Source of the DNA: Candidatus Pelagibacter sp.
Lineage (GTDB): Bacteria; Pseudomonadota; Alphaproteobacteria; Pelagibacterales; Pelagibacteraceae
Length of the DNA: 12,385 nt
Reading direction: 5' to 3'
Assembly: GCA_013204495.1 (NCBI GenBank)
Contig: JABMNQ010000076.1
Coordinates: forward strand, 1 to 12,385
The position numbers and the translations under genes were made by a program. The notes under the pieces are model-generated. The model did not search any database. It was not told the origin of the DNA and saw only the letters and a program-made list of their open reading frames with translations. Positions 1 through 7,491 of the stretch are shown piece by piece (positions within the stretch are counted from its first letter, which is position 1; every line of letters begins with the position of its first letter).

Positions 1-147
1 ATGAACTTGACGACGTACAGCAATAATTCATCTGATAAAATAAAATTTAATTCAAAACAATTTAAGGAATGGAGAAAACATGCAGCAATGCTAAATAGAA
101 TTAATGACGGGGATCAGGCTGGTTTTGTGTTTAAAAAAAATAACTAA
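1..147 (+). CDS. C-terminal end of an unidentified protein (probably cut by the window edge)
   Basis: Frame 1 is open from the first base to a TAA at 145-147, giving 48 residues. An ATG occupies positions 1-3, but because it is at the window edge it could equally be an internal Met of a longer gene. The tail is polar and basic, with a Lys/Arg/Trp stretch (KEWRKH, residues 23-28) followed by NRINDGDQAGFVF (residues 33-45). I do not recognise the family. It lies 40 bases upstream of the first glycosyltransferase on the same strand, so it is probably part of the same polysaccharide locus. That is inference from position only. Confidence 0.45.
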   Translation: MNLTTYSNNSSDKIKFNSKQFKEWRKHAAMLNRINDGDQAGFVFKKNN

Positions 148-187
148 ACAATTCATTAATTCAACAAGAATTTTTTAAAATAAGTTC

Positions 188-1621
188 ATGAAAAAAATAA
201 ATAAAACTAATGATGAATTAATGGATTTCAAAAATATATTAGAAAAAGAAATTAATAAAGCAACATTTAAGAATATAAATGTAGGTTATTTATTGAGTGA
301 TTATTTAGAAGGTCAGCTATTAATAGATTCATCATCAAAATTAAACAGGGAAAGTTTTAGTTTGAAAAATAACTTAATAAATATCTTTAGATCCTTTTAT
401 TTTTTTTTAAAAATTATTTATAAATTTTTCATTTCATATTTTAAAGAAAATAGGCACGATTTTACTTTTCCTAAAAAATACAATGTACTTACTTTGATTT
501 CAAATCACACACATATATCTAATATAAACATGCCGTTAATGTCGTATGATGAAGAGATTAGTACAATTGTTTTTTATAATTTAAAAGAGGTAAACTTTAA
601 GTCACCTCCTAATGTTAAGTTGATAGATTATAATAAATTCAATTATTTTAATGAATCTGAATGGCGAAATGAATTTTGGAAAATGGCAATTAAATGGGGA
701 AAAATTATTAGAAAATTAAAAAAAGAACATAACATACGGTTAAACACTAATTTTTTGCTGTTTGTATTATCAGTTCAGACACAAAAATTAATGACATTTT
801 TGAGTTTATTTAAAGAAAATCCTCCAAATCTAGTCATCACGGAGTATGATAGAAATGACATTGCATCTGTTATAGTTACTTCAGCCAATCATTTTCAAAT
901 TCCAACTTTTACTTTTATACATGGTGTACCTCTTTTAAATAACAACGTATATCCTTTTTTAGCTCAAAACATAATGTGTTATGGGAAAATACAATACCAA
1001 AAATTTAAAGATATAATATCACATACTCAAAAATTATTGATAGTAGGTTGCCATTTTAATTCACCTAAATTAATTGAAGAATCATTTTCCACAAAAATTA
1101 ATGTGACATTTGCTCTTTCAGGAGTCCATATGAAAAATATAGATGATATAATTGACTTTTGTGAAACTATATCAAAAAACAAAAACCTTAACGGCATAGT
1201 TAAGCTTCATCCTTCAAGAAATAAAAATATCTTTAAAAAATTAATTAATGATTATCCTTTAATTAGCTTTGTGGATCGCAGTGATCATGAATATGATAAA
1301 ATTATTCAAAAGCAAGATATCGCAGTCATTAACGAAACTAGTTATGCTTTTGACAGTTTATTATTCGGATCAAATGTTATAATATATTCCAAAAATGATT
1401 TAGCTCCTGATAGCTTAAATGAAGAACTAGTAATTAATGCAAAAATCCCTGTTGCAAAAAGTATTGATGAATTGACAAGTTTATTAGTTTTAATTACTAC
1501 AGATTCTGATTACCTTAAAAACATGAATTCTTATAGACAAGATTTTGTAAACAATTATTATGATTCAATTGGAGAAGAATCTCTCAATAAAGTAAAAGAT
1601 GTTTTAAATAATTGTTTGTGA
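188..1621 (+). CDS. Putative GT-B-fold glycosyltransferase for surface polysaccharide
   Basis: This 477-residue protein has no signal peptide. A weakly hydrophobic, aromatic stretch (about residues 61-86) could attach it to the membrane. The C-terminal half has signs of a nucleotide-sugar-binding GT-B domain: ITEYDRND (217-224), TFIHGVP (242-248), VKLHPSRN (338-345) and INETSYAFDSLLFG (381-394). The combination of Leu-His-Pro with a later Thr-x-x-Ser...Asp-Ser-Leu...Gly motif is shared by capsule-type transferases such as the CDP-glycerol glycerophosphotransferase, KpsC/KpsS and polysialyltransferase-like superfamilies. I cannot place it in a precise family, and donor and acceptor are unknown. 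The ATG at 188 follows an A/T-rich leader without a Shine-Dalgarno sequence. Its stop overlaps the next start (TGATG at 1619-1623), so it should be translationally coupled to the GT2 gene downstream. Confidence 0.7.
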   Translation: MKKINKTNDELMDFKNILEKEINKATFKNINVGYLLSDYLEGQLLIDSSSKLNRESFSLKNNLINIFRSFYFFLKIIYKFFISYFKENRHDFTFPKKYNVLTLISNHTHISNINMPLMSYDEEISTIVFYNLKEVNFKSPPNVKLIDYNKFNYFNESEWRNEFWKMAIKWGKIIRKLKKEHNIRLNTNFLLFVLSVQTQKLMTFLSLFKENPPNLVITEYDRNDIASVIVTSANHFQIPTFTFIHGVPLLNNNVYPFLAQNIMCYGKIQYQKFKDIISHTQKLLIVGCHFNSPKLIEESFSTKINVTFALSGVHMKNIDDIIDFCETISKNKNLNGIVKLHPSRNKNIFKKLINDYPLISFVDRSDHEYDKIIQKQDIAVINETSYAFDSLLFGSNVIIYSKNDLAPDSLNEELVINAKIPVAKSIDELTSLLVLITTDSDYLKNMNSYRQDFVNNYYDSIGEESLNKVKDVLNNCL

Positions 1622-2589
1622 TGAAATCAAATTCAATATCAGTTGCTTTATGTACTTATAATGGTGCTGAGTATTTACGGGAACAACTAATTAGCATTAG
1701 TTCACAAACAATTCCACCAGACGAAGTTATTATCTGTGATGATTGTTCTACAGACAATACTTATGAAATAATAAGAGATTTTAAAACAAATAAGTCATTC
1801 GAATTAAGATATTATAAAAATGAATCTAATCTTGGAATCACTAAAAATTTTAATAAAGCTGTAAATTATGCAAGAAATGATATTATTTTATTTTCGGATC
1901 AAGATGATATTTGGGAGAAAGATAGAGTAGAATTGTCAATTGCCTACTTTAACAAATATGATGATTGTGAAATATTCTTTTCAAATGGTTCGTTTATTGA
2001 TGAAGTTGGCAATTCTATTAATGGAAATTTATTTGATTCATTTGGATTTAATATTTTAAAAAGATCTTTATTCCGAATGGGCTTTCAATCACAGATTTTA
2101 CTTAAACATGCTATTGTAACAGGTGCGACATTGGCTATTAAAAGAGAAACATTATTAAAATACCTCCCTTTCAATGAAAAATATCTTCACGATCGTTGGA
2201 TTTCGTTTAACTCTTCTTTTATTGGTAAAATATATTTTTCCAACAATAAATTAATTAAATATAGAGTTCATGCAAATCAAAATACTGGTATTAGTGAAAA
2301 AACAAATTTAAATAATAATGAATTCTTAAAAAGAATTAATAAAGAAAATTATCTAAGAGAAATCTATTTTTTACAAGATTGTTTTTCATTTTTGGAAGAA
2401 AAAGTACAAGACAAGAAAACATTATCTCAAATAATAAAAAAAATTAATCATAGAAAAATTAGAATAGATATGAGTAAATTAAATTTATTTAAGAGAATTA
2501 AATTTATAACCAAGGAAGCCTTTAATTTTAATTATTTTAAATATTCTTTTGGAATAAAGAGTATAATTAGAGATTTGACAAACTTATAA
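1621..2589 (+). CDS. Family 2 glycosyltransferase (GT-A fold)
   Basis: The N-terminus is a textbook GT2 domain: VALCTYNGAEYLREQL (residues 8-23), then VIICDDCSTDNT (36-47) for the nucleotide-binding strand. DQDDIW (93-98) is the metal-binding DxD region. VTGATLAIKRE (166-176) and HDRW (190-193) form the acceptor/catalytic part, and YRVHANQNTG (214-223) is typical of this subgroup, whose members often add rhamnose or other sugars to O-antigen repeats. The sugar itself cannot be read from the sequence. I place the start at the ATG of 1621, giving 322 residues, rather than the in-frame TTG at 1612. The ATG sits in a TGATG stop-start overlap with the upstream gene, and the GT2 motif begins a few residues later, as expected. 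The protein is probably cytoplasmic, at the inner membrane face. Confidence 0.9.
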   Translation: MKSNSISVALCTYNGAEYLREQLISISSQTIPPDEVIICDDCSTDNTYEIIRDFKTNKSFELRYYKNESNLGITKNFNKAVNYARNDIILFSDQDDIWEKDRVELSIAYFNKYDDCEIFFSNGSFIDEVGNSINGNLFDSFGFNILKRSLFRMGFQSQILLKHAIVTGATLAIKRETLLKYLPFNEKYLHDRWISFNSSFIGKIYFSNNKLIKYRVHANQNTGISEKTNLNNNEFLKRINKENYLREIYFLQDCFSFLEEKVQDKKTLSQIIKKINHRKIRIDMSKLNLFKRIKFITKEAFNFNYFKYSFGIKSIIRDLTNL

Positions 2590-2620
2590 AAATTATAATT
2601 TTAATAATCAGATTGAAATT

Positions 2621-3433
2621 ATGAAAACAGGGGCAATAATAATACTTTTTCAACCTCACAATGAAGTTTTAAATTATATAAAAACAATAAAGAACACATT
2701 TGATGTTCTTGTATTATATAATAATGGTATATCAATGGATTTAAATGAATTTAATGAATTTAATTTAATAGGCGATGGAACCAACGAAGGTATTGGCACT
2801 GCAATTAATAAATCTGTAAAATTTCTTCAAAATCAAGCCGTAGATATTGTTTTTTTCTTTGACCAGGATAGTAGAATTAATGAAAGTTTTAAATTATACA
2901 TTGAAGAATGTAAAAATGTTTTAGAGGTTAATAATAAACTTATTTTAGGAGCTAGTTATTCTGATCAAGGTGACTTTGATTTATTAAAATCATCATCAGA
3001 ATGGATCGATGAATATGCTGTTATTACAAGTGGTAAATGTATTAGTATTGAATATTTTATTTCATCGGGAGGTTATAAAGAAAGTTGGTTTATAGACCTT
3101 GTTGACGTCGAATTTTGCTTGAGAATTAGGTTAATAGGCGGTAAGATTTTAAGATACACACCTGTTGTTATGAGTCATTCAATTGGTGAAAAAGGTGTAC
3201 ATAACTTTTTTAACATCAAAGTTAAAACTACTAATCATAATAGTTTACGCTTATACTATCTTTTCAGAAATTCTTGTTGGTTAATAAAGGGGTATGTTAT
3301 TAGTTTCCCGTTTTTAATCATTAAATATTCTTTGAAGAGAATAAAACAAGTATTAAAAATCTTATTCTTTGAAAAACAGCGTAAGGAAAAGTTAAAATCA
3401 ATATTAAAAGGAATTGTAGATGGTGTCTATTAA
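2621..3433 (+). CDS. Family 2 glycosyltransferase, rhamnosyltransferase-like
   Basis: The 270-residue product has the layout of the RfbN/WbbL-like rhamnosyltransferase subgroup of GT2. A short first strand (GAIIILFQPHNEV, residues 4-16) is followed by VLVLYNNG (29-36), NEGIGTAIN (55-63), the DxD-type motif DQDS (81-84), VDVEFCLRIRLIGG (161-174, with the Asp-x-Glu-Phe-x-x-Arg signature) and SHSIGEKG (185-192). The C-terminal part (about 205-255) is rich in aromatic and basic residues and probably packs against the membrane. A rhamnosyl role would fit rmlA and rmlC in the same locus, but donor choice is inferred, not shown. The gene starts 31 bases after its predecessor, and its last 14 bases overlap the polymerase gene. 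Confidence 0.87.
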   Translation: MKTGAIIILFQPHNEVLNYIKTIKNTFDVLVLYNNGISMDLNEFNEFNLIGDGTNEGIGTAINKSVKFLQNQAVDIVFFFDQDSRINESFKLYIEECKNVLEVNNKLILGASYSDQGDFDLLKSSSEWIDEYAVITSGKCISIEYFISSGGYKESWFIDLVDVEFCLRIRLIGGKILRYTPVVMSHSIGEKGVHNFFNIKVKTTNHNSLRLYYLFRNSCWLIKGYVISFPFLIIKYSLKRIKQVLKILFFEKQRKEKLKSILKGIVDGVY

Positions 3434-4550
3434 AAAAATAAAAATTTTATTAATAAATATTACATTTATACTATTCCTTGTTTTTCCAATGGTAGTGGAA
3501 TTATTATATTTAAAATTTGCACTTTTTTTAGTCTTAGCTACTGTTGGATTCTTTTCATTAAATACATATAATAAGAAATTATTTTATTATTTCTTATTAT
3601 ATGTATTTATGGGACTAATTCTTATGTGGTATGGATATATTCGAGGTACACCTGGGTGGGATAAATTAGGACTTTTATTAACATTTTGGCCTGTTTTATA
3701 TTTTTTTTCGTTCTCTAATTTAAAACAAGAAAGTATTAATAATGCTTTATATCTAACCACTTTGTTAGTGGTTTTATATACAATCTCTCAATTTTTATAT
3801 TTTGTTTTTTACTTAGAACCCTTAAGATTTTTTGATTCAGAAATTGTTGGAGTTGGTTTTTATGATGGTTTTTTTGAATTTACTGCATTTCAACTTAACA
3901 CTTTTCCATTTTTATTAGCTTTTTCATTTGGGAGTTATTTTTTCTTAAAACAAAAACGTTGGTTGATTTTATACATTGCATTAGCAATATTGTCATTTAT
4001 CTCCCTAAGAAAGGGATTAATATTAGCAAATTTTTTACTAGTATTTTTTTATAGAAAAGAAATAGTATCCTTTTTAAATATAAAGCTTAAAATATTCTTT
4101 TTTTTAATTATTATTTGTTCAGTTATTATTTTTTTTAATACTAATTATATTAATGAGATAATTACTGGTTTTAATTTTCAAGACAATATTAATGACAGTA
4201 ATTCTGCTAGAGTGGAACAATTCATTTCTCTTATGAAAGGATTCTTTGATTCTCCTTTCTTTGGCCATGGTTTAGGTTCGAGTGCTGAAGCGTATGGTTC
4301 TGTAAGGTCACCAGAGGAGCCTTGGTCTTATGAACTTTTTTTTGTAGCTATGCTTTTTCAAATAGGTTTAATTCCTTACTTAATTTTAGCCTTAATAATT
4401 TCTTTGTTTTATTTTAAATTAAATAAATTATTTCAAGGAGTATGGTTTATTGTATTTGTTATAGGGTTTACTAATCCAACTTTTATTAGGTTTGATGGAT
4501 TTCTTTTTCTCTTTTTAGCATTTAATTATTTAAAATATAAGCATGTATAG
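3420..4550 (+). CDS. O-antigen polymerase/ligase-like membrane protein (Wzy/WaaL superfamily)
   Basis: This 376-residue protein is almost entirely hydrophobic, with about ten predicted membrane helices (roughly residues 7-25, 27-47, 53-74, 83-98, 107-131, 153-175, 179-210, 222-239, 304-333 and 342-374). The largest hydrophilic loop lies at about 240-303. It carries SARVEQFISLMKGFFDSPFF (262-281) followed by GHGLGS (282-287), the Arg...Gly-x-Gly pattern of the O-antigen ligase/polymerase (Wzy_C/WaaL) superfamily. SLRKGL (195-200) is another recurring feature of these proteins. Its position among glycosyltransferases favours a Wzy polymerase joining lipid-linked repeats at the periplasmic face. 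A WaaL-type ligase cannot be excluded, because the two cannot be told apart by sequence alone. It overlaps the upstream gene by 14 bases and the downstream gene by 8. Confidence 0.83.
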   Translation: MVSIKKIKILLINITFILFLVFPMVVELLYLKFALFLVLATVGFFSLNTYNKKLFYYFLLYVFMGLILMWYGYIRGTPGWDKLGLLLTFWPVLYFFSFSNLKQESINNALYLTTLLVVLYTISQFLYFVFYLEPLRFFDSEIVGVGFYDGFFEFTAFQLNTFPFLLAFSFGSYFFLKQKRWLILYIALAILSFISLRKGLILANFLLVFFYRKEIVSFLNIKLKIFFFLIIICSVIIFFNTNYINEIITGFNFQDNINDSNSARVEQFISLMKGFFDSPFFGHGLGSSAEAYGSVRSPEEPWSYELFFVAMLFQIGLIPYLILALIISLFYFKLNKLFQGVWFIVFVIGFTNPTFIRFDGFLFLFLAFNYLKYKHV

Positions 4551-5481
4551 TTGTATAAAATGTAAATTTCCAATAGAGCTTAATCACTCTCTAAATACTG
4601 TTATTTGTGATAATTGTTCATCTGAGTATCCTTTATTAAATGGTAAGCCTGTTTTTTTAAAGTCCGCATCAGATTATATCAATAGTGCAGATTTGATTAA
4701 TTCTAATTTTAAACAAGTAGAATCTAAAAATATTAAATTTCTTAAAAGATTAGTTCCTTCACCAAGTGTCAACCTCTCTAGATCTAAGGTATATAAAAAG
4801 TTAAATAACAATAACTGTATTGGCAGAATACTTATTGTTGGCGGTGGAACTCAGAAATGTAGTATCCAAAAAAAATTCCCTAATTCAAAAATAGTAAGTT
4901 TTGACATTGATTTATCAAGTGATGTTGATTGTTTTGCAGATGCTCACCATATGCCATTTGTTAATGATTATTTTGATTTGGTAATAATCACAGCAGTTCT
5001 CCAACATGTGCCAAAACCTATTATTGTAGTTAGTGAAATTTATAGATGCATGAAACCATCAGGTTTTGTTTATTCTGAAAATGCATTTTTACAACATGTA
5101 ATTGAAGGTGGTTATGATTTTCAAAGAACAACTTTAAGCGGGCATAAACTCCTTTTTTTTAACTTTAAAATTGTTGACTCTGGTGTTGTAGCTGGTCCTT
5201 TTACAGTTTTATATTGGTGGATTGAAAATACTTTTTTATTATTTTTCAATTTCGGTAACTCATCAACTCATCGATTTTTAAAATTTGGTTTAAGATTCGT
5301 GTTTGCTTGGATTAGTCGATTAGACTGGCTCTTAATTAATTTTAAAGGATTAGAAGATATGGCTAGTTCTACTTATATTTTAGCTAATAAAACTATTGAA
5401 ACTTCTAAGGATAGTAATGAGGATGTAATCAGAAATATTATAAATAATTATTCTGGTATTAAATCTATAAAACATTTCTAA
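4543..5481 (+). CDS. SAM-dependent methyltransferase with N-terminal zinc-ribbon
   Basis: The first 40 residues form a Trm112-like zinc-ribbon: Cys4-x-x-Cys7 and Cys22-x-x-Cys25, followed by YPLLNGKPVFL (29-39). A class I (methyltransferase 11-like) Rossmann domain follows: motif I ILIVGGGTQ (96-104), an acidic strand end FDID (120-123), DAHHMPF (133-139), YFDLVII (143-149) and the post-motif VLQHVPKP (152-159). The rest of the fold is LKP-like (MKPSGFVYSE, 170-179). Enzymes of this shape in polysaccharide loci usually methylate a sugar or a phosphate. The target here is unknown, and a capping role that terminates chain growth is only a possibility. The gene overlaps the polymerase gene by 8 bases, and its TAA shares one base with the next ATG (TAATG at 5479-5483). 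Confidence 0.85.
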   Translation: MYSCIKCKFPIELNHSLNTVICDNCSSEYPLLNGKPVFLKSASDYINSADLINSNFKQVESKNIKFLKRLVPSPSVNLSRSKVYKKLNNNNCIGRILIVGGGTQKCSIQKKFPNSKIVSFDIDLSSDVDCFADAHHMPFVNDYFDLVIITAVLQHVPKPIIVVSEIYRCMKPSGFVYSENAFLQHVIEGGYDFQRTTLSGHKLLFFNFKIVDSGVVAGPFTVLYWWIENTFLLFFNFGNSSTHRFLKFGLRFVFAWISRLDWLLINFKGLEDMASSTYILANKTIETSKDSNEDVIRNIINNYSGIKSIKHF

Positions 5482-6536
5482 TGAATTTAATAATTTTGAC
5501 TAAGTATGGTAATAAGGCTCCCTCTAGTAGATACAGGTTCTATAATTATTTAAAATATTTTGAAAATGAAAAATTAAATTACTCAATTCATCCTTTTTTC
5601 AGTGATAAATATGTTGAAGATTTATTTAATTCTAAAAAACGATCTTTGATTTTAGTTGCAAAATCTTATTTTTTAAGATTTTTTTTAATTTTAGGTATTT
5701 TGTTTACAAAACCAAAGACTATTCTTATTCAAGGGGAAATATTTCCATATATACCCTCTTATTTTGAAAGATTATTAGTTTTTATGGGACATTCAATTTT
5801 TATAGATTTAGATGATGCTATATATTTAAATTATAACAATACTTTTTTCTTTAGATTGTTTAAAAACAAATTTCCAAAAATCTTAAAAATTTCAAAAGGA
5901 GTTATTGTTGGAGGTAAAGGATTATATGATTATGCTAAAAAACATTCAAATAATATTATTATTATTCCAACTAGCATAGATACTGAACTTTATAAAAAAT
6001 TCAGAAATAACTCTGAAACTTTGAATGTAATTGGTTGGATAGGTTCACCTAGTAGCGAAAAAGACCTTGAGTTTATCTATCCTCAATTAACTCGTTTCTT
6101 AAATGATTTTGATGTTACTCTATTATTAATAGGTAATATTGAGTCAATGCGAAGTAAATTTATAGCTAATCATAAGGTCAAATTAATTGAATGGAATATT
6201 AAAACAGAGTTACTTGAGTTATCTAAAATTGATTTAGGTATTATGCCATTACCTGATGATTTATATAATAACGGAAAATGTAGCTTTAAGCTAATTCAAT
6301 ACATGGCTCTTTCTAAACCAACGTTAAGTACACCTCTAACAAGTAATATTTGGGTCGATAAAGAAAATCTAAATTATTTTTCTAATTTAGAAAACGATAA
6401 CTGGTATGAAAGTTTAAAATTAATATATCTTAGTAAAGATTTTAAAATGCGTGGGTTGAAAAACGGTTCAATTGCCGATTCATTCTTTGATGTCAGTTTA
6501 AATGCAAAAAAAACTATATCTTTTTTATCAATATGA
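5481..6536 (+). CDS. Family 4-like glycosyltransferase (GT-B fold)
   Basis: This 351-residue protein begins with MNLIILTKYGNKAPSSRYRF (1-20), the Gly-x-x-x-Ser-x-Arg-xR type N-terminal loop of GT4-like enzymes. A hydrophobic stretch around 59-76 probably contacts the membrane. IDLDDAIY (108-115) is also characteristic of this subgroup. The C-terminal domain shows IGWIGSPSSEKDL (184-196), LLLIGN (214-219), DLGIMPLPDD (251-260) and GKCSFKLIQYMALSKP (265-280). The last block replaces the usual EX7E region and is typical of the subgroup in which a Gly-Lys-x-x-x-Lys motif binds the nucleotide phosphate. Donor and linkage cannot be predicted. The start shares one base with the preceding stop, and the end overlaps the deacetylase gene by four bases (ATGA at 6533-6536). 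Confidence 0.87.
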   Translation: MNLIILTKYGNKAPSSRYRFYNYLKYFENEKLNYSIHPFFSDKYVEDLFNSKKRSLILVAKSYFLRFFLILGILFTKPKTILIQGEIFPYIPSYFERLLVFMGHSIFIDLDDAIYLNYNNTFFFRLFKNKFPKILKISKGVIVGGKGLYDYAKKHSNNIIIIPTSIDTELYKKFRNNSETLNVIGWIGSPSSEKDLEFIYPQLTRFLNDFDVTLLLIGNIESMRSKFIANHKVKLIEWNIKTELLELSKIDLGIMPLPDDLYNNGKCSFKLIQYMALSKPTLSTPLTSNIWVDKENLNYFSNLENDNWYESLKLIYLSKDFKMRGLKNGSIADSFFDVSLNAKKTISFLSI

Positions 6537-7405
6537 GATTATTTATTACTGTTGATTATGAGTTGTTCTGGGGTGTGTATGATTCAATCGGTTGGGAAAA
6601 ATATAAAGAAAATATTCTTGGAGCTTCTAGTGCGCTATTGAAAATTGCAGAAATCACAAATAAATATAATATCAAATTAAGTATTGCATGTGTTGGTATG
6701 CTAATGGAAGATAAAGAAATTGATTTTAACCTTTTTGAAAATCAAAATTTAATTCCAAAAAAAGCTTTATGTGCAAAAAACGAAATCATTGCGTTAGCTA
6801 AATATGATAATTGTGAGATAGGTTCACATACTTTTTCCCATTCTATGCTTGATGAAAAATCAGAAATTGATATAATTGATGATATAAGAAAAACAAATGA
6901 TTTATTAAGAAATAGTTGCCGTTTTCATGTATTCCCCAGAAATAAATTTTCAAAAAATGCTTATAATACATATAAAGATTGTAGAAATATGATCATGCGT
7001 TCTATTGATAATAATTGGATTGATAAAAAATTAAAAAATTCAAATAATAACTTATTTAAAAAAACGTTAATATTTTTAAGGTTTATTGATTCTTTTATAA
7101 ATTTATCAGGTCATAATCCTGCTATTCCTGATGAAAGATATACTTCTAATAAAGATTTATGGTTTTCTAGCAAGTATTATAGATGTTCAGAGAGTAGAGT
7201 TTTAAATTTTTTAAGGAATAGGAGAATTTATAATTCAATACTGTCAGCAATTAAAAAAAATAAAGATTATCATTTTTGGTTTCATCCTCATAACTTTGGA
7301 TCAAACACAGAAATTCATTTAAAATCTTTTGAAAATTTATTGAAAATGCTAGTCGTGCATGTAGAAAATAATCAAATTAAAAGTACCTTTTTTTCAGAAT
7401 CATGA
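6533..7405 (+). CDS. Polysaccharide deacetylase-like protein (NodB/CE4 fold)
   Basis: At 290 residues this fits a NodB-homology domain with little extra. Motif 1 is TVDYELFWG (residues 6-14), motif 2 is GSHTFSH (97-103, the metal-binding His-x-x-x-His), motif 3 is FPRNKFSK (134-141), and a late FWFHPHNF (248-255) supplies the final catalytic His region. The first motif has Asp-Tyr-Glu instead of the canonical Asp-Asp, as in the subfamily with FDxELxWG-type N-termini. It may therefore bind its metal differently, or act on an unusual substrate. It has no signal peptide or lipobox, so it should act in the cytoplasm, on a lipid-linked or nucleotide-bound N-acetyl sugar, rather than on exported polymer. 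It is the last gene of the overlapping run, joined to the preceding glycosyltransferase by ATGA. Confidence 0.83.
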   Translation: MRLFITVDYELFWGVYDSIGWEKYKENILGASSALLKIAEITNKYNIKLSIACVGMLMEDKEIDFNLFENQNLIPKKALCAKNEIIALAKYDNCEIGSHTFSHSMLDEKSEIDIIDDIRKTNDLLRNSCRFHVFPRNKFSKNAYNTYKDCRNMIMRSIDNNWIDKKLKNSNNNLFKKTLIFLRFIDSFINLSGHNPAIPDERYTSNKDLWFSSKYYRCSESRVLNFLRNRRIYNSILSAIKKNKDYHFWFHPHNFGSNTEIHLKSFENLLKMLVVHVENNQIKSTFFSES

Positions 7406-7491
7406 AAAATAAAAAATTGTAATTTTATAGATTTTAAAACGGTTTGAATTAAACCTTTAATTACTAAAATAAATTCTAGTCAAATTTTTAA

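Noticed and set aside
1612..1620. In-frame TTG at 1612 as an alternative start for the family 2 glycosyltransferase
   Set aside because: The ATG at 1621 lies in a TGATG overlap with the preceding stop, and the conserved GT2 motif begins just after it.
7420..7436. AAAATT...AATTTT palindrome just after the deacetylase stop
   Set aside because: It is pure A/T with a two-base loop, physically unlikely as a hairpin.
7441..7455. Inverted repeat GGTTT-GAATT-AAACC as a terminator after the deacetylase gene
   Set aside because: The stem is only five pairs, with three of them A-T, and no T-run follows. In sequence this AT-rich such repeats are expected by chance.
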